A stretch of 64,000 bases of DNA from Onthophagus taurus (taxonomy: Eukaryota; Arthropoda; Insecta; Coleoptera; Scarabaeidae): NCBI RefSeq assembly GCF_036711975.1, contig NC_091966.1, forward strand, positions 5,649,501 through 5,713,500. Reading direction: 5' to 3'. The notes under the pieces were generated by a model. That model had not been told where the DNA came from, did no database searches, and worked only from the letters and a program-made list of their open reading frames with translations. Shown here piece after piece: positions 61,320 to 64,000 of the stretch. Made by a program: the position numbers and the translations under genes. The first letter of the stretch is position 1. Each line of letters begins with the position of its first letter.

Positions 61320-61515
61320 TACGTAATATACATTGAAGTGGTTGTGGTGTTTCGGACAGGATTGAAGGTGTTACAATTGAGTTGGATGGATGAAGTTGGC
61401 AAACGCGCTTTGTTTGCTACTAGACGTATTTCACCCGCGTGGGGTAATTTATGTGGAGATTGTCTCAACTGTACCATAAGTCTTTCAATTCTAAAAGTGC
61501 ACCGACTATATTGAT
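61320..61515 (+). other. Possible exon, unidentified
   Basis: After a pyrimidine-rich tract ending TTTGTTGCAG (61309-61318), one + frame stays open for about 60 codons, reading YVIYIEVVVVFRTG, SWMDEVGKRALFATRRISP and WGNLCGDCLNC before a stop near 61515. No family is recognised. The dibasic sites and the Cys pair are curious but could be chance, and the - strand is also open here. Confidence 0.2.
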
Positions 61516-61519
61516 CTAG

Positions 61520-62265
61520 TTTTAGAGAGATCTTTACACATTGTGTATCTAAGAAGTATTTGCTTTAATTTGGTTTAAGTTTTATTTTTAAGGGAATTTA
61601 AAAACACCTTAATATTTTATATTTAAAAATAAGATAATTCAACAAGTTACTGAAATCAATTTAATAATATTTGTATCTTTATCACTTCGCATGATTTAGT
61701 TGAGACGATAAAGGAGTTATGTTCATGTTATCCATTTTGGAAAACAATTAGCTCATTATTCTTGGGTTATAACTTTGCGGAAGTAATTTCAAGGATCTGG
61801 TAATGCATAATGCAATAAATAAAAATCTTCTGTTCTCTTTTTGTAATCAAGGCAAGAACGGGTAACTTAAATCGAAGTAACACCTTCCTCGACAGTTCTC
61901 TTCGATCTAAAACTTTGTTTTACTCTTCACCTTTCTTTTATCCAATATTACTTCTGGCATGAATCATCTTCAATCTAGAATATTTTTCGTAATGATATCT
62001 TCTCCATATTTACTGGTAACGTATTCTTGTAATTAACAAGACGAGTTCAATATAACTGTCTTTTTTTGTCGTCCTTAATTTTGCTTGTTGTTTCTCTTTT
62101 TACTGGATTCTTGTTTTGTCATGTTTCTGTGTTATCTATCCTTTTCTACTTTTTGCTTTATTTCTAAATTCGTTCATCGTACCATCCAGTACTCGATGAT
62201 TTTAGACTTTTTCCACATTTTTAATTCATTGCATCAGACTTTTCTTCTTGACAATTACTACTGCT
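61520..62265. repeat. Spacer grading into T/C-rich degenerate array
   Basis: AT-rich without features to about 61880, then increasingly T/C-rich simple DNA with TTTCTTTT, CTTCTTG and TTCATTG words that leads into the tandem block at 62269. The 64-codon frame at 62085 is a product of this composition. Confidence 0.45.
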
Positions 62266-62268
62266 ATC

Positions 62269-63045
62269 TTTCTGTCTGACTTGGTTTGAGCTTCTTTCTT
62301 TTCTTTATGGCGTTTTTCAGGCTATCTCAATATAACTGCTTTTTTGCTGTGTTCAGCTTCTTTGATTCTGACTCTATTCAGGATTCTTTTCCGTCTTTTC
62401 ATAGCTATTATAGCTTTTTTTTCTAGACTTGTTTCTACATTCTGGTATCTGGTATACTGGTATCTTTCTGTCTGACTTGGTTTGAGCTTTTTTCTTTCCC
62501 TTTTTGGCGTCTTTCAGGCTATCTCAATATAACTGCTTTTTTGCTGTGTTCAGCTTCTTTGATTCTGACTCTATTCAGGATTCTTTTCCGTCTTTTCATA
62601 GCTATTATAGCTTTTTTTTCTAGACTTGTTTCTACATTCTGGTATCTGGTATACTGGTATCTTTCTGTCTGACTTGGTTTGAGCTTCTTTCTTTTCTTTA
62701 TGGCGTTTTTCAGGCTATCTCAATATAACTGCTTTTTTGCTGTGTTCAGCTTCTTTGATTCTGACTCTATTCAGGATTCTTTTCCGTCTTTTCATAGCTA
62801 TTATAGCTTTTTTTTCTAGACTTGTTTCTACATTCTGGTATCTGGTATACTGGTATCTTTCTGTCTGACTTGGTTTGGGCTTTTTTCTTTCCCTTTTTGG
62901 CGTCTTTCAGGCTATCTCAATATAACTGCTTTTTTGCTGTGTTCAGCTTCTTTGATTCTGACTCTATTCAGGATTCTTTTCCGTCTTTTCATAGCTATTA
63001 TAGCTTTTTTTTTCTGGACTTGTTTCTACATTCTTTCCTATTAGT
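62269..63045 (+). repeat. Four ~196-bp tandem units with a two-unit higher-order pattern
   Basis: Units begin TTTCTGTCTGACTTGGTTTG at 62269, 62465, 62662 and 62858 (spacings 196, 197, 196). Units 1 and 3 share CTTTCTTTTCTTTATGGCG, while units 2 and 4 share TTTTCTTTCCCTTTTTGGCG, so the array is (A-B)(A-B), a ~393-bp higher-order repeat. The frame at 62822 lies inside it and is not a gene. Confidence 0.9.
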
Positions 63046-63049
63046 TCGT

Positions 63050-64000
63050 TCGTGCTGATTACTTTTTCTTCGGCCTTCAATATTATGGTTTAATTGTTTC
63101 TGTGTCCTTTTTCTATTCTGAATTCATTCTCATCATGTTCATGTCTTCTTTCGTGTTTTCATTTACTTTCCTTCTAAATTTGACTTCTTTTCATTCTCTC
63201 ATCTTCCAGACTCCTTCAACATAACTTCTTCACTAATTATCTTCATTGAATCTGGTTTTGTCTTTCGTTTTTGTTCTGGATTATTCTTTTCCTGTTTTTC
63301 TGGCTTATTTAATATTTTTGAAATTGTTGGTTGTTGTCTGGCTTCTTCAGTATTTTCGTTTTTCATTTCTTATTTCCAACTTCTTTCTTGGATCTTTATG
63401 ATTTCGTCAGTCTCACTGTATATTTTGCTGTCTTAAAACACCTGAATTCTGGAATTGTTTTACTATTATGGATTCATTGTCTTTCAGTCCATATTTGTTT
63501 CTAAATAGTTTCTAAATCTGGTTTGTTTCTGTGTTCTTTCTTTCTTTCTCTCCTTCAGATCTTTTTCTGGCTTGATTTCAATTGGTTTCTTTGTGGATTT
63601 GCTCGGATTGCCTTATTTTCATGCTCTCATCTTTCTAGCTCCTTGAATATTACTAACTTTTTCACTAATTATCTTCATTGATTCTAATTTGCTCTGTTTC
63701 TGTTCTCGATAATTTTTGACTGGATTTTAAGTTTTTCTGGCTATTTTGGTATTTTTGAAATTCTGCGTTGTTTCTAGCTTTTTCACTCTTTTCCTCTTTC
63801 TGGACTCTTGAAATCTTCTTATTTACTTCTGTGTGCTTTCTCTCTGAAACTTTATGGATTCTTCAATGTCACTGGTTACTCCACTGTTTAAAATTCTTTA
63901 TTTCTGGCTTCTTTCATGCATGCTCCTGCATCTAGTTGTTAACATCTTCTAGCTATCATGTACCGGAGAACCTTTTTTATACAGCATATTTTATCATTTT
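63050..64000. repeat. Degenerate T/C-rich array, family E, running to the window edge
   Basis: Words such as TTTCTGGCTTCTT, TTCTTTCTGG, GATTCATTG and CACTAATTATCTTCATTGA recur irregularly; the last occurs near 63231 and 63662. It is a diverged extension of the tandem block to its left. It continues past the end of the window. Confidence 0.65.

Noticed and set aside
62822..63058. 78-codon Phe/Ser-rich frame as a membrane protein
   Set aside because: It is a translation of the T/C-rich 196-bp tandem units.

Overview
The window is AT-rich animal nuclear DNA, almost certainly from an insect. Three intact protein genes match insect versions of universal eukaryotic genes, with short GT-AG introns of about 50-120 bp, and the surrounding repeats (Penelope-like, RTE-like, Jockey-like, Ty3/gypsy, Tc1/mariner, pogo, piggyBac-type MITE) are typical of insects. 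A beetle is my best guess, but that is inference; no sequence search was possible.

The only firm genes lie between 11.3 and 24.7 kb, all on the + strand: Cdk9 (kinase of P-TEFb, 11302-12727, five exons), UQCRC2 (core protein 2 of mitochondrial complex III, 15352-17026, six exons) and Pdk1 (phosphoinositide-dependent kinase 1 with a C-terminal PH domain, 18794-24729, three exons). They work in unrelated pathways. Cdk9 sits between two inverted copies of one nonautonomous element. Pdk1 intron 1 has been expanded from about 70 bp to about 4.5 kb by nested mobile elements.

0-11 kb: GC/CpG-richer patches, a DNA-element-like block filled with short degenerate repeats, a second degenerate array, a ~175-bp satellite, palindromic hexamer modules and a ~195-bp satellite split by a transposon. 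17.4-32.4 kb: a mobile-element graveyard (LINE pieces, gag-like remnant, DUF4817-type mariner, RTE-like LINE carrying two DNA elements, and a pogo-like element carrying a mariner whose ends look like plant Stowaway). 32-64 kb: no confirmed gene. It alternates long cryptically simple arrays (34.5-37.3, 40.2-44.9, 49.9-53.6, 61.9-64.0 kb) with islands of unique, CpG-richer DNA (33.4, 37.5-39.6, 45.7-46.1, 53.9-56.1, 60.1-61.1 kb) that may be regulatory DNA or leader exons; one candidate first coding exon is at 37990-38050. Degraded Penelope-like, Ty3/gypsy and Jockey-like elements are embedded here.

The most unusual signals are: (1) hammerhead-ribozyme-like motifs at three places on the - strand, one inside an insertion with a 15-bp target duplication, plus a weaker fourth downstream of a Penelope-like reverse transcriptase; (2) long degenerate arrays of the same families in opposite orientations at distant places, one bounded by transposon-like ends; (3) a Stowaway-like mariner inside an insect pogo-like element; (4) a repeated hairpin module built of degenerate TTCTAG hexamers around a 16-bp stem.
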